NCBI GenBank assembly: GCA_003139735.1
Contig: PLGA01000466.1
Location: forward strand, 7,239-14,615
Source of the DNA: Bryobacterales bacterium
GTDB taxonomy: Bacteria > Acidobacteriota > Terriglobia > Bryobacterales > Bryobacteraceae
Direction: 5' to 3'
DNA: 7,377 bases
Each line of letters begins with the position of its first letter. Position 1 is the first letter of the stretch. Below, one piece after another: positions 1-5,363 of this stretch. The notes beneath the pieces were generated by a model. The model did not search any database and was not told the origin of the DNA. It was given only the letters and a program-made list of their open reading frames with translations. A program made the position numbers and the translations under genes.

Positions 1-1
1 G

Positions 2-577
2 TTGGCATCCGTGTTGGTTCCGCTTGAGTTACAGATTCGTCTTCTGAGACACGAGAATCCCAACTTGACGTGGGGCGACGCGTGGAAGCGGGTGGAGCAG
101 ACACACCCAGAGTTGGTCGAAAACTACAACAAGGCAGCGGGCCACAAGCCAGGGGAGACCGCGGCAGAGACGCTCGCGCGCGTCGAGGCGCTCATTGATG
201 AGCAGGTCCGAAACGCGCGGCAGAGAAATCCGAGTCTGCTTTATCACGAAGCCTTAAAACAGGTGGAGGAGGAAAGGCCTGACTTGTTTTGGGCGCGCAA
301 AGATGCGTCCGGACGCGCGGGGCAGTCTGCTACCACGCCGTCACAGCGCACGGCGCCCGTGGAAGAAGGCGGCCCTGGCACGCGCGGAGCGGTAGCCATG
401 CGCGCGAACCCGCTGGCGCGGGAACTCGGCGCCATCGACGACCAGATAGTGAGAATGCGAGAGGCGAACCCTAAATTGGGATATGCGGACGCCTGGGTGC
501 GCATTTCGCGGGAAATGCCCCATCTCATCCAGGCCTATAATTCCGCGGCGGCGCGCGTGTTTGTGGGCAGGCAGTAA
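2..577 (+). CDS. Phage-associated protein with three 36-residue NP-x-L repeats (5'-partial)
   Basis: The frame is open to the left edge, so the TTG at position 2 is only the first possible start in view and the protein may be longer; 191 residues are visible. Its main feature is internal repetition. Residues 12-47, 69-104 and 149-184 align without gaps on a pattern of a charged helix, then N-P-x-L-x-(Y/W)-x-(D/E)-A-(W/L)-x-(R/Q)-(V/I), then (E/R)-x-P-x-L, ending in Y-N-x-A-A in copies 1 and 3. A Pro/Gly/Thr-rich linker (about 105-135) separates copies 2 and 3. Similar NP-x-(L/M)-x-Y-x-(D/E)-A motifs occur, as far as I recall, in tails of Mu-like phage proteases and other virion proteins, so a phage morphogenesis role is inferred. 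No enzyme motif or membrane segment is visible. It lies upstream of a tape measure gene in the same direction. The function is unknown. Confidence 0.7.
   Translation: MASVLVPLELQIRLLRHENPNLTWGDAWKRVEQTHPELVENYNKAAGHKPGETAAETLARVEALIDEQVRNARQRNPSLLYHEALKQVEEERPDLFWARKDASGRAGQSATTPSQRTAPVEEGGPGTRGAVAMRANPLARELGAIDDQIVRMREANPKLGYADAWVRISREMPHLIQAYNSAAARVFVGRQ
35..553 (+). repeat. Three degenerate coding repeats of 36 codons
   Basis: The units lie at 35-142, 206-313 and 446-553 within the first gene, separated by 63 and 132 bases. All three are exactly 36 codons long. They share N-P at unit positions 8-9, L at 11, an aromatic at 13, an acidic residue at 15 and A at 16, and P-x-L at 25-27. Conservation is at protein level and the DNA has diverged, so this is an old internal duplication kept by selection, not a recent tandem expansion. 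Confidence 0.75.
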
Positions 578-671
578 CCGGGGGGCGCGCGGCGAAAGTG
601 GGAAGAGCAAGCCAGGGGCAGACGCAAGTGGCATTGAACGTTGGTTTCCAGGGGGGCCTGGGAGACGACTT

Positions 672-1064
672 TTGTTCGATTCTGGGAGCGACAGCAAATC
701 CGACCGCTCGGTGACACCGGGGCGCGCGCCGGGGAGGGTGCGCGCCCGTAAATACCAGTTAACTCCCGATCTGCTGGGCGAGCTGTGCCTGGCCTACGAA
801 GCCATCCAACTTATACGGCAGACGCGCGATGGGTACGCGCCTGCGCATCTGCAAAAGCTGTTTGGGGCGAGCGCGGCGCAAGTGCGTCACTGGATTGAGA
901 AGGGACTGCTAGGTAAATCGCGAAGCTTCAGTCCTGAAGCGCGCGTCTCCAAAACTGACCTGCTTCGTTTCATTTCCGTTTGCTATAGGGAGTACGACCT
1001 GGCGCGTGTTCACCAGGAATGGTTTAAGGCTCTGGTCTTTGGTTACAGGGGTAAGGAGATCTGA
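672..1064 (+). CDS. Small helix-turn-helix DNA-binding protein within the tail block
   Basis: The frame stays open back to an ATG at 483, but that part overlaps the conserved third repeat of the preceding gene and reads as an Arg/Pro/Gly-rich shadow. I prefer the TTG at 672, which has GGGAG about seven bases upstream; GTG at 711 or 738 are alternatives. From 672 the product is 130 residues. Its second half looks like a MerR/excisionase-type winged HTH. There is a helix 'PAHLQKLFG', a turn, the recognition-like helix 'AAQVRHWIEKGLLG', a short basic wing, then 'VSKTDLLRFI'. The tail 'EYDLARVHQEWFKALVFG' resembles, from memory, a C-terminal signature of small acidobacterial HTH proteins. It probably binds DNA, as a regulator or a leftover recombination-directionality-type factor. 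The stop is one base before the tape measure ATG, so the two are likely co-translated. The start is uncertain. Confidence 0.6.
   Translation: MFDSGSDSKSDRSVTPGRAPGRVRARKYQLTPDLLGELCLAYEAIQLIRQTRDGYAPAHLQKLFGASAAQVRHWIEKGLLGKSRSFSPEARVSKTDLLRFISVCYREYDLARVHQEWFKALVFGYRGKEI
1053..1058 (+). promoter_or_regulatory. Ribosome binding site AAGGAG for the tape measure gene
   Basis: AAGGAG lies seven bases before the ATG at 1066 and inside the last codons of the HTH gene. It decides the start: the upstream in-frame ATG at 1006 would add 20 residues lying within the preceding gene and lacks a comparable site. Confidence 0.8.
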
Positions 1065-1065
1065 A

Positions 1066-3501
1066 ATGGCATTTGATTCCACCGCGGGCTTACTTTTTTC
1101 GATAGGCGCTAACTCGGATGACGCGGAAGCGAACGTGGAGCGCTTCCGGCAGTTACTCGGCACCGATTTGAACGCCATGTCCGCACAGTTCTCTGATTGG
1201 TCGGAGGGCGTCTTCGGCTCGCTCGAAACGGTGAAAGGCGGCCTGATCGGGATCACCGCGGCGGCGGCGGCCGCGACCGTGGCGGCGGCGGCGTTCGCCA
1301 TCGACGCTGGCAAGAAGTTCGCAGACCTGGCCATCGAAGTGGATAACGCTTCGAAGAAAACGGGTATCTCCATCGAACGGATGTCCGCGCTGAAGTTCTC
1401 GGCCGATGAGTTGGGGATTCCGTTCGAGCGGCTGGTGCAGGGGATCACGCGCTTCGAGTCGTCGATCTACAAAGCCAACGAAGGTGCGGCGGCGCAGGAC
1501 AAAGTGTTCGCGCGCCTGGGCATCACCCAAAAAGACCTGGCGGCGGGCGAGCACGATATGATGCCCCTGCTCGAAAAAGTGGCGGACCGTTTCCACGCCA
1601 TGAAGGACGGCACGGAGAAAGCGGCAGTGGCGCGGGAACTGTTCGCACGGGGCGGCGCGGAGCTGATCCGGTTTCTGAATTTGGGATCGGCCGGCATGAA
1701 AGAGATGGCCAAGGAGGCCGCCGATCTCGGGGTTGTCATCGGCCAGAAAAGCGTGGACGCCGCGCGGGATTACGAGGCGGCGCTGAAGCGCGTGCACGCC
1801 GAGATGGAGGCCATAGACATAGAAGTCGGCGAAAAGTCGATCCCGTTTTTGGAGAAATGGGGCGCGCTGAAGGGCGCCTTCCTGGAAACGCTCACTGGCG
1901 GCGGGTTGGCCGATGCGTCGGCTTTCTTCACCACTTTTGCCGTGAACTACGAGCTGCTGTTGGCCAAAATCGACAAGGGCGTCGCCGACCGGAAGGCTCA
2001 CCCGGATGGCGGTCCGCTGGCGAACCTGCTGCCGGCGCCGGCGAAAGTGAAAGAAGCCGCGCAGGATTTCGAGACGCTCACCATGGCGCTGGACGGCGTC
2101 AAAGAAAAGCTGGCGGCGCTGGGCTCTCCGGAGGACAAACTGGCGGCCGAGCTGGTGCAGATGCAGGATCGCGCGGCCAAGGCGGCGGCCGAACTCATCA
2201 AGCTGCACAATGCCGGCAAGCTCACCGAGGAAGCCTGGGTGCGCGAGTCGCAAGCGCTGCTGGGGCTGCGCAAAGCCATCGGCGAGTACGGCGACGCCAT
2301 GGCCAAGCAGCTCGGCGACAAAGAGCTGCAGCCGCTCTACGATCACGCCGACGCCATCGCCGCGGCGGGCAAGTCGATCCAGGAAAAGCTGGACGCGCAG
2401 ACGGATGAGACCTACGTGCGGCAAGTGGCGCGGTGGAACGAAGAGATCGAAGCGCTGCGGGCCAAGCTCGGAAAAGAGAACACCCTGACGGCGGCCAATC
2501 AGGCGGCCCTGGAGACGCTCAGGAAAGCGGGCCTGGCGCGCATCGACGCGGAGCAAGAGCAGGCCTACACGCACGCGCTGGCGGAGGCGGAAGCGCACCT
2601 CCAGAAGATGCTCGAAGGCGACATGACCGCCACGCAAAAGCTGACGGCGCAATATCAGCTCGACGTCAACAAGTTCAGCGAGGCGGAGGCCGAGAAGACG
2701 GCGCGCCTGGCTACGTCGGAAGCGCAGCGCGACGCGATCTTGAAACAGTACGGCGCCAACCGGCTGGCGATTCTCAACGAATACAAAAACAAGTTGCAGG
2801 AGCTGGAGAATTCGCAGGGTTGGCAGGGCGTGTTCGGGGATAAGTTCGCCGCGATGATCAGGGGCGACGAGCAACTGTCGAAGCAATGGGCGCAGTCGCA
2901 AGACCAGTCCACCATGATGGTCCAGGTGGCCATGGAGTCCATGGGCGAGCAGGCGCAGAAAGCGTTCGGACAGATGGCCGAGGGCATGGGCGGGGCGATC
3001 GCGCAGGCCATCGTGTACGACAAATCCATCGGCCAGGCGATGCGCTCGGCCATGGCGGCCACGCTGGAATCGATCGCGGCGCAGTCCATGACCGAAGCGA
3101 TCTATTCGCTGGCGTGGGGCTTCATCGACCTGGCGCAGCAGGATTATGCGGGCGCGGACGCGGCCTTCACGGCGGCGGCGCTGTTCGGGTCGGTGGCGGC
3201 GGCGGCGGCGGTAGCAGGACGGGCCGTACCGAACGCGTCGAGCGGCTCTGGCGGCGCGGGCGCGGGCGGCGGGTCGAACGGGTCCGGGTCGGGTTCGGGC
3301 GGCTCTGGCCGCTCCGGAGGGCCAATGCAGGGCACGGCGGAGAACATGGGCGGGTCGCACCTGACGGTCGTCGTGCAGGGGCACTTGGTTGGGTGGACGA
3401 ACATCGGAGAACTAACCGGGGCCCTCAATGACGCCGTGTTGAATGGAGGGCATACGCTCACCGCGACTAATACCACCACTGGGGTCCAGGTTGTGAAATG
3501 A
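1066..3501 (+). CDS. Phage tail tape measure protein
   Basis: The 811-residue product is a tail length tape measure protein, the extended helical protein that sets the tail-tube length in long-tailed phages and is threaded through the tube. Residues 1-60 form a polar N-terminal domain. Residues 58-80 are an Ala-rich hydrophobic helix. Residues 83-155 carry the typical tape-measure pattern of 'DNASKKTGISIERMSALKF', 'ELGIPFERLVQGI' and 'FARLGI'. Residues 165-260 continue it ('KAAVARELFARGGAELI'). About 330-590 is highly charged, Ala/Glu/Lys-rich predicted coiled coil. Residues 625-720 form a second hydrophobic Ala/Gly/Met-rich region that may cross or disrupt a membrane. Residues 725-753 are a Gly/Ser linker, and the last 50 residues form a small beta-rich C-terminal domain. 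The start at 1066 is supported by AAGGAG and by the position one base after the upstream stop. The frame is intact, so it is not an obvious pseudogene. If mostly helical, about 1.5 angstrom per residue gives an upper tail-length estimate near 120 nm. Confidence 0.88.
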   Translation: MAFDSTAGLLFSIGANSDDAEANVERFRQLLGTDLNAMSAQFSDWSEGVFGSLETVKGGLIGITAAAAAATVAAAAFAIDAGKKFADLAIEVDNASKKTGISIERMSALKFSADELGIPFERLVQGITRFESSIYKANEGAAAQDKVFARLGITQKDLAAGEHDMMPLLEKVADRFHAMKDGTEKAAVARELFARGGAELIRFLNLGSAGMKEMAKEAADLGVVIGQKSVDAARDYEAALKRVHAEMEAIDIEVGEKSIPFLEKWGALKGAFLETLTGGGLADASAFFTTFAVNYELLLAKIDKGVADRKAHPDGGPLANLLPAPAKVKEAAQDFETLTMALDGVKEKLAALGSPEDKLAAELVQMQDRAAKAAAELIKLHNAGKLTEEAWVRESQALLGLRKAIGEYGDAMAKQLGDKELQPLYDHADAIAAAGKSIQEKLDAQTDETYVRQVARWNEEIEALRAKLGKENTLTAANQAALETLRKAGLARIDAEQEQAYTHALAEAEAHLQKMLEGDMTATQKLTAQYQLDVNKFSEAEAEKTARLATSEAQRDAILKQYGANRLAILNEYKNKLQELENSQGWQGVFGDKFAAMIRGDEQLSKQWAQSQDQSTMMVQVAMESMGEQAQKAFGQMAEGMGGAIAQAIVYDKSIGQAMRSAMAATLESIAAQSMTEAIYSLAWGFIDLAQQDYAGADAAFTAAALFGSVAAAAAVAGRAVPNASSGSGGAGAGGGSNGSGSGSGGSGRSGGPMQGTAENMGGSHLTVVVQGHLVGWTNIGELTGALNDAVLNGGHTLTATNTTTGVQVVK
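3238..3324 (+). repeat. Gly/Ser-rich low-complexity coding stretch
   Basis: Codons 725-753 of the tape measure gene encode almost only Gly, Ser and Ala with a few Asn and Arg. It is a flexible linker separating the hydrophobic region from the small C-terminal domain, and it is a GC-rich low-complexity DNA segment open to length variation by slippage. Confidence 0.75.
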
Positions 3502-3719
3502 CGGGACCGCAGGGATCTGAAGTGGGGCAGATTGTGGTGGTCCTTATCGCTCGCGCTTCGTCCGAAGATATGGCGGTCCAGTGTCTGGTGGCCGACACGC
3601 CGGCGGCTGCGCAGCGCCTCCATGACAACCTGCAAGCGTTCAGGGAGAGGTACAAGATGGAGCGCGTCGCGGTGCGGCCGTTCCGGGGCACTCAGGGACT
3701 TCAGGAGGGGCAAGTTTAG
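3498..3719 (+). CDS. Small hypothetical protein coupled to the tape measure gene
   Basis: A 73-residue protein whose ATG overlaps the tape measure stop as ATGA, the usual arrangement for translational re-initiation. It has no clear ribosome binding site beyond a weak CCAGG upstream, which fits coupling. The pattern is beta-alpha-beta: a hydrophobic strand (residues 10-18, 'GQIVVVLIA'), an amphipathic helix ('TPAAAQRLHDNLQAFRERY', about 34-52) and a short strand ('RVAVRPF'). No signal peptide, metal site or catalytic motif is seen. Its place directly after the tape measure gene suggests a tail-assembly accessory role, but I do not recognise the family. It is the last gene of the phage-like block. 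A second open frame here (3532-3726) is judged a shadow. Confidence 0.6.
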   Translation: MTGPQGSEVGQIVVVLIARASSEDMAVQCLVADTPAAAQRLHDNLQAFRERYKMERVAVRPFRGTQGLQEGQV

Positions 3720-3879
3720 CAAGTAAACTGTCAAAACTCCTTTTGTCGCCGCATACCCCGCTTGGAGTGTCTTCTCAGTGCGCCGCATCGATCTCCGCCC
3801 GGCGCGTGACAAATAGCGTGCAATCTTGGGACACTTATTGTGCGGCGCTTTAAGTGCGCTCCCTGCGATGAATGTGGAC
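3720..3879. other. 160-bp junction between phage-like block and host genes
   Basis: This gap lies between two convergent genes (phage-like on plus, GH172 on minus). Short open frames cross it on both strands, but none has a recognisable product or a good start. It contains the imperfect inverted repeat at 3828-3863 and no tRNA, integrase or transposase. It is where a prophage end, an old insertion scar or simply a shared terminator region would lie. Confidence 0.5.
3828..3863. terminator. Imperfect inverted repeat, possible bidirectional terminator
   Basis: GGGA followed by CACTTA (3828-3837) pairs with TAAGTG (3851-3856) and TCCC (3860-3863), with a three-base CGC bulge on the right arm and a 13-base GC-rich loop. 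It lies between convergent genes, 17 bases past the GH172 stop. There is no clean T-tract on either side, so it is a weak terminator candidate and could instead be the end of a decayed mobile element. Confidence 0.3.
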
Positions 3880-5001
3880 CTACGCCGTCTTCACCTGAGG
3901 GATGCGCGCGTTTACCGCCGGAAGCGGTGGGAAATCGGTGTACGGGGCCGACTGATACCAGTAGGCGGTGGAAAAGAAGTTGTCGCCGCGGTTGTTGGCG
4001 TGGCCGTGCTCCATGGTGTGCTTGAGGTAGCGCTCGAAGGTCACCGGATTGTCGCCGTGCCAGCGGTAGCAGCAGTACCGGCCCCCGGTGCGCTCCGGCG
4101 CCACGATCAACGGCGCTCCGTACATGGAGTGCGCAAACGGCTCGGCGCCGTCGCGCCCGCCGAAATCCCAGCTTCCCAGGAAGTAGTCCTCCGACCCGGT
4201 CCCGTTGATGACGGGCTTGGTCTCGTCGTCGATGAAGATCATCTCGTCGCCCTCGCCCCACCAGCCGGGAGCGTTCTGCAATACGCCTAGGGTGACGCCC
4301 ATCAAGTGCCCGCGCCCTCGCGTCTCCACGTAGACATAGTTCAGCCGCCCGTCGGGATTCAGGTTCGCGGCGTCGCCCGTGACGGGCGTGCAGGGGGCGG
4401 ACTGGCGGTACTGGGCGTGGAAATACATGGCGTCATCCGGCAGTCCGGCGACGCTGGTGTAATCGATATTCGAATAGAACGAGCCCACCGGACGGCCTCC
4501 TTCGTTGGATACCGCGATGCGCGCGGAGCGCCGGTAGGGCATGGCGAAGTAACAGTTGAGCGACTTGCCGGGCGAGCACGCCAGGTATTCGGATTGATAG
4601 ATGCAATACGAGTTCAGGTTCAAGCCGAAGAAATCTCCGATGGGCGCCTCGACGCTGGGCTTGGCATTCCCGTCCCAATAGGCGCGCAACACCAGCTCCT
4701 TCAGATGATCGCCGCTCTGCGCGGAGATGGTAAACCAGATGTGCGTGACCACGCCGGGGCCCTCGGCCTGGAATACGTCGAGCGTCCCGCCGGCGGGGAT
4801 GTTCCAGAAATCGCGGTTGCCGCCGGTTCGATCGAAGCTCGATTGCTTCAGCGATTTGCAGTTCTGCGCGCGCGCGTATGGGGGAAGGACAGGCGGGCCG
4901 GAAAGGACGCCGGTTTGAGCGGGAGCATTGGCGGGCGACGCGGCGGCCAGCCCGGCGGCGGCAATCATGCCATTGAGAAACCCTCGACGATCGTTAGTCA
5001 T
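3880..5001 (-). CDS. Tat-exported DUF2961 / GH172-family glycoside hydrolase
   Basis: A 373-residue protein of the DUF2961 family, now glycoside hydrolase family 172, whose characterised members act on alpha-D-fructofuranosides or D-/L-arabinofuranosides. The N-terminus 'NDRRGFLNG' (residues 3-11) is a twin-arginine motif, followed by a hydrophobic Ala-rich stretch and a probable cut after APA (residue 28), so the enzyme should be folded in the cytoplasm and exported. The family signature is clear: 'GWWGEGDEMIFIDDE' and 'INGTGSEDYF'. Glu250 and Glu271 are 21 residues apart, the same spacing as the nucleophile and acid/base pair I recall for the Bifidobacterium alpha-fructofuranosidase (E270/E291). 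Also present are 'GPGVVTHIWFTI' near residue 83 and the 'YRWH' stretch near 312. The ATG at 5001 is chosen because it puts the twin arginines near the N-terminus; a TTG at 5013 would add four residues. It stands alone on its strand. Substrate is not determined. Confidence 0.87.
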   Translation of the reverse strand: MTNDRRGFLNGMIAAAGLAAASPANAPAQTGVLSGPPVLPPYARAQNCKSLKQSSFDRTGGNRDFWNIPAGGTLDVFQAEGPGVVTHIWFTISAQSGDHLKELVLRAYWDGNAKPSVEAPIGDFFGLNLNSYCIYQSEYLACSPGKSLNCYFAMPYRRSARIAVSNEGGRPVGSFYSNIDYTSVAGLPDDAMYFHAQYRQSAPCTPVTGDAANLNPDGRLNYVYVETRGRGHLMGVTLGVLQNAPGWWGEGDEMIFIDDETKPVINGTGSEDYFLGSWDFGGRDGAEPFAHSMYGAPLIVAPERTGGRYCCYRWHGDNPVTFERYLKHTMEHGHANNRGDNFFSTAYWYQSAPYTDFPPLPAVNARIPQVKTA

Positions 5002-5009
5002 GGTTAGAC

Positions 5010-5025
5010 ACAATTGTCCTACAAT
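5010..5025. promoter_or_regulatory. Palindromic operator candidate at the GH172 / small membrane protein divergence
   Basis: ATTGT-CCT-ACAAT (5013-5025) is a perfect 5-bp inverted repeat, overlapping a second palindrome ACAATTGT (5010-5017). It sits 9-24 bases upstream of the GH172 ATG and 33 bases before the divergent GTG start, so a bound repressor could affect both genes. TACAAT at 5020-5025 also resembles a -10 box for the plus strand, but no matching -35 was found. The regulator is unknown. Confidence 0.3.
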
Positions 5026-5057
5026 GCGCCGCCGCCGGCATGCCAGAATAGGGAATC

Positions 5058-5210
5058 GTGCTTACCCGTCTCTATTGGGCCATGGGCGCTTACGCCGTGC
5101 TGGCGGCGCTGGTGTTCTTCACGCTCGATGGCGTGTTTCGCTACGGCGTGTGGATCCTGCTGGGCGGGCTGGCCGTCAAGACCTTCATTGCCTACAAGGC
5201 CGGCTGGTAG
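5058..5210 (+). CDS. Small two-helix membrane protein, 50 aa
   Basis: A GTG-started 50-codon frame. An in-frame TAG ends six bases before the GTG, so this is the earliest start; AGGGA lies a few bases upstream. The peptide has two hydrophobic segments, about residues 10-23 ('GAYAVLAALVFFTL') and 31-46 ('VWILLGGLAVKTFIAY'), joined by a short loop with Asp and Arg (DGVFRYG), and a basic C-terminus. This reads as an inner-membrane hairpin and not as random sequence: codon usage is GC-rich at third positions and both helices begin and end cleanly. I do not recognise a family. It sits between the divergent GH172 gene and the regulatory array of the sigma factor, whose first repeat starts four bases after its stop. 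Confidence 0.55.
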   Translation: MLTRLYWAMGAYAVLAALVFFTLDGVFRYGVWILLGGLAVKTFIAYKAGW

Positions 5211-5213
5211 CGT

Positions 5214-5270
5214 CGTTCCAATCTGAAACAAGCGCGCGTTCCAATCTGAAACACGTTCCATTTCGGAACG
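5214..5270. promoter_or_regulatory. Triple 17-bp inverted-repeat array, likely activator binding sites (UAS)
   Basis: Three copies of one motif lie at 5214-5230 and 5237-5253 (both CGTTCCAATCTGAAACA, identical) and 5254-5270 (CGTTCCATTTCGGAACG). Each is an imperfect palindrome with GTTCC and G(A/G)AAC arms around five bases, best in copy 3 (GTTCC-N5-GGAAC). Centre spacings are 23 and 17 bp. The array lies at about -128, -105 and -88 relative to the start site predicted from the sigma-54 promoter at 5324-5339, the usual place for binding sites of NtrC-type enhancer-binding proteins. The activator gene is not in this window. Confidence 0.65.
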
Positions 5271-5323
5271 CCGCGCAAGGCGATCACTCATTGAAAATAA
5301 GGTATTTATATCGGAAAACCTAA

Positions 5324-5339
5324 TGGTCGCAGGCCTGCA
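5324..5339 (+). promoter_or_regulatory. Sigma-54 (-24/-12) promoter
   Basis: TGGTCGCAGGCCTGCA matches the sigma-54 layout TGGYACG-N4-TTGCA at the invariant GG (5325-5326) and GC (5337-5338), separated by exactly ten bases, plus flanking T and A. Transcription would start near 5350, giving a leader of about 14 bases that still contains the GAGGAA ribosome binding site at 5352-5357 before the ATG at 5364. The match is imperfect in the -24 box beyond TGG. The upstream repeat array makes a chance match less likely. Confidence 0.65.
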
Positions 5340-5363
5340 TTCCTTAGAGCCGAGGAACAGAAA

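Noticed and set aside
483..577. Programmed frameshift joining the first and second genes, as in tail assembly chaperone pairs
   Set aside because: The shift would have to be +1 (or -2), no slippery heptamer is seen, and the second product is an HTH protein, not a chaperone extension.
483..671. Extended N-terminus of the HTH gene from the ATG at 483
   Set aside because: The extra sequence overlaps the conserved third repeat of the preceding gene and is Arg/Pro/Gly/Ser-rich without structure.
1153..3384. A 743-codon open frame on the minus strand under the tape measure gene
   Set aside because: The product is Arg/His/Leu-rich with no domain, as expected from the complement of Ala/Glu/Lys-rich GC-biased codons. 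The plus-strand frame has a clear family match and ribosome binding site.
3720..3879. Transposase or integrase fragment in the junction
   Set aside because: Translations in all frames gave no DDE, HTH or tyrosine recombinase motif. Only short unrecognised peptides result.
4306..5007. A 233-codon plus-strand open frame opposite the GH172 gene
   Set aside because: It has no domain and low-complexity Gly/Arg/Val-rich content, and it lies wholly within the well-supported minus-strand gene.
4993..5025. A sigma-70 promoter using TACAAT at 5020-5025 for the small membrane protein
   Set aside because: No -35-like hexamer is found 15-19 bases upstream, and the -10 match is part of the palindrome. 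It is left only as a remark under the operator candidate.
5214..5270. Reading the three 17-bp repeats as a small CRISPR array
   Set aside because: The gaps between units are 6 and 0 bases, too short for spacers. The units are palindromic and placed like activator sites before a sigma-54 promoter.
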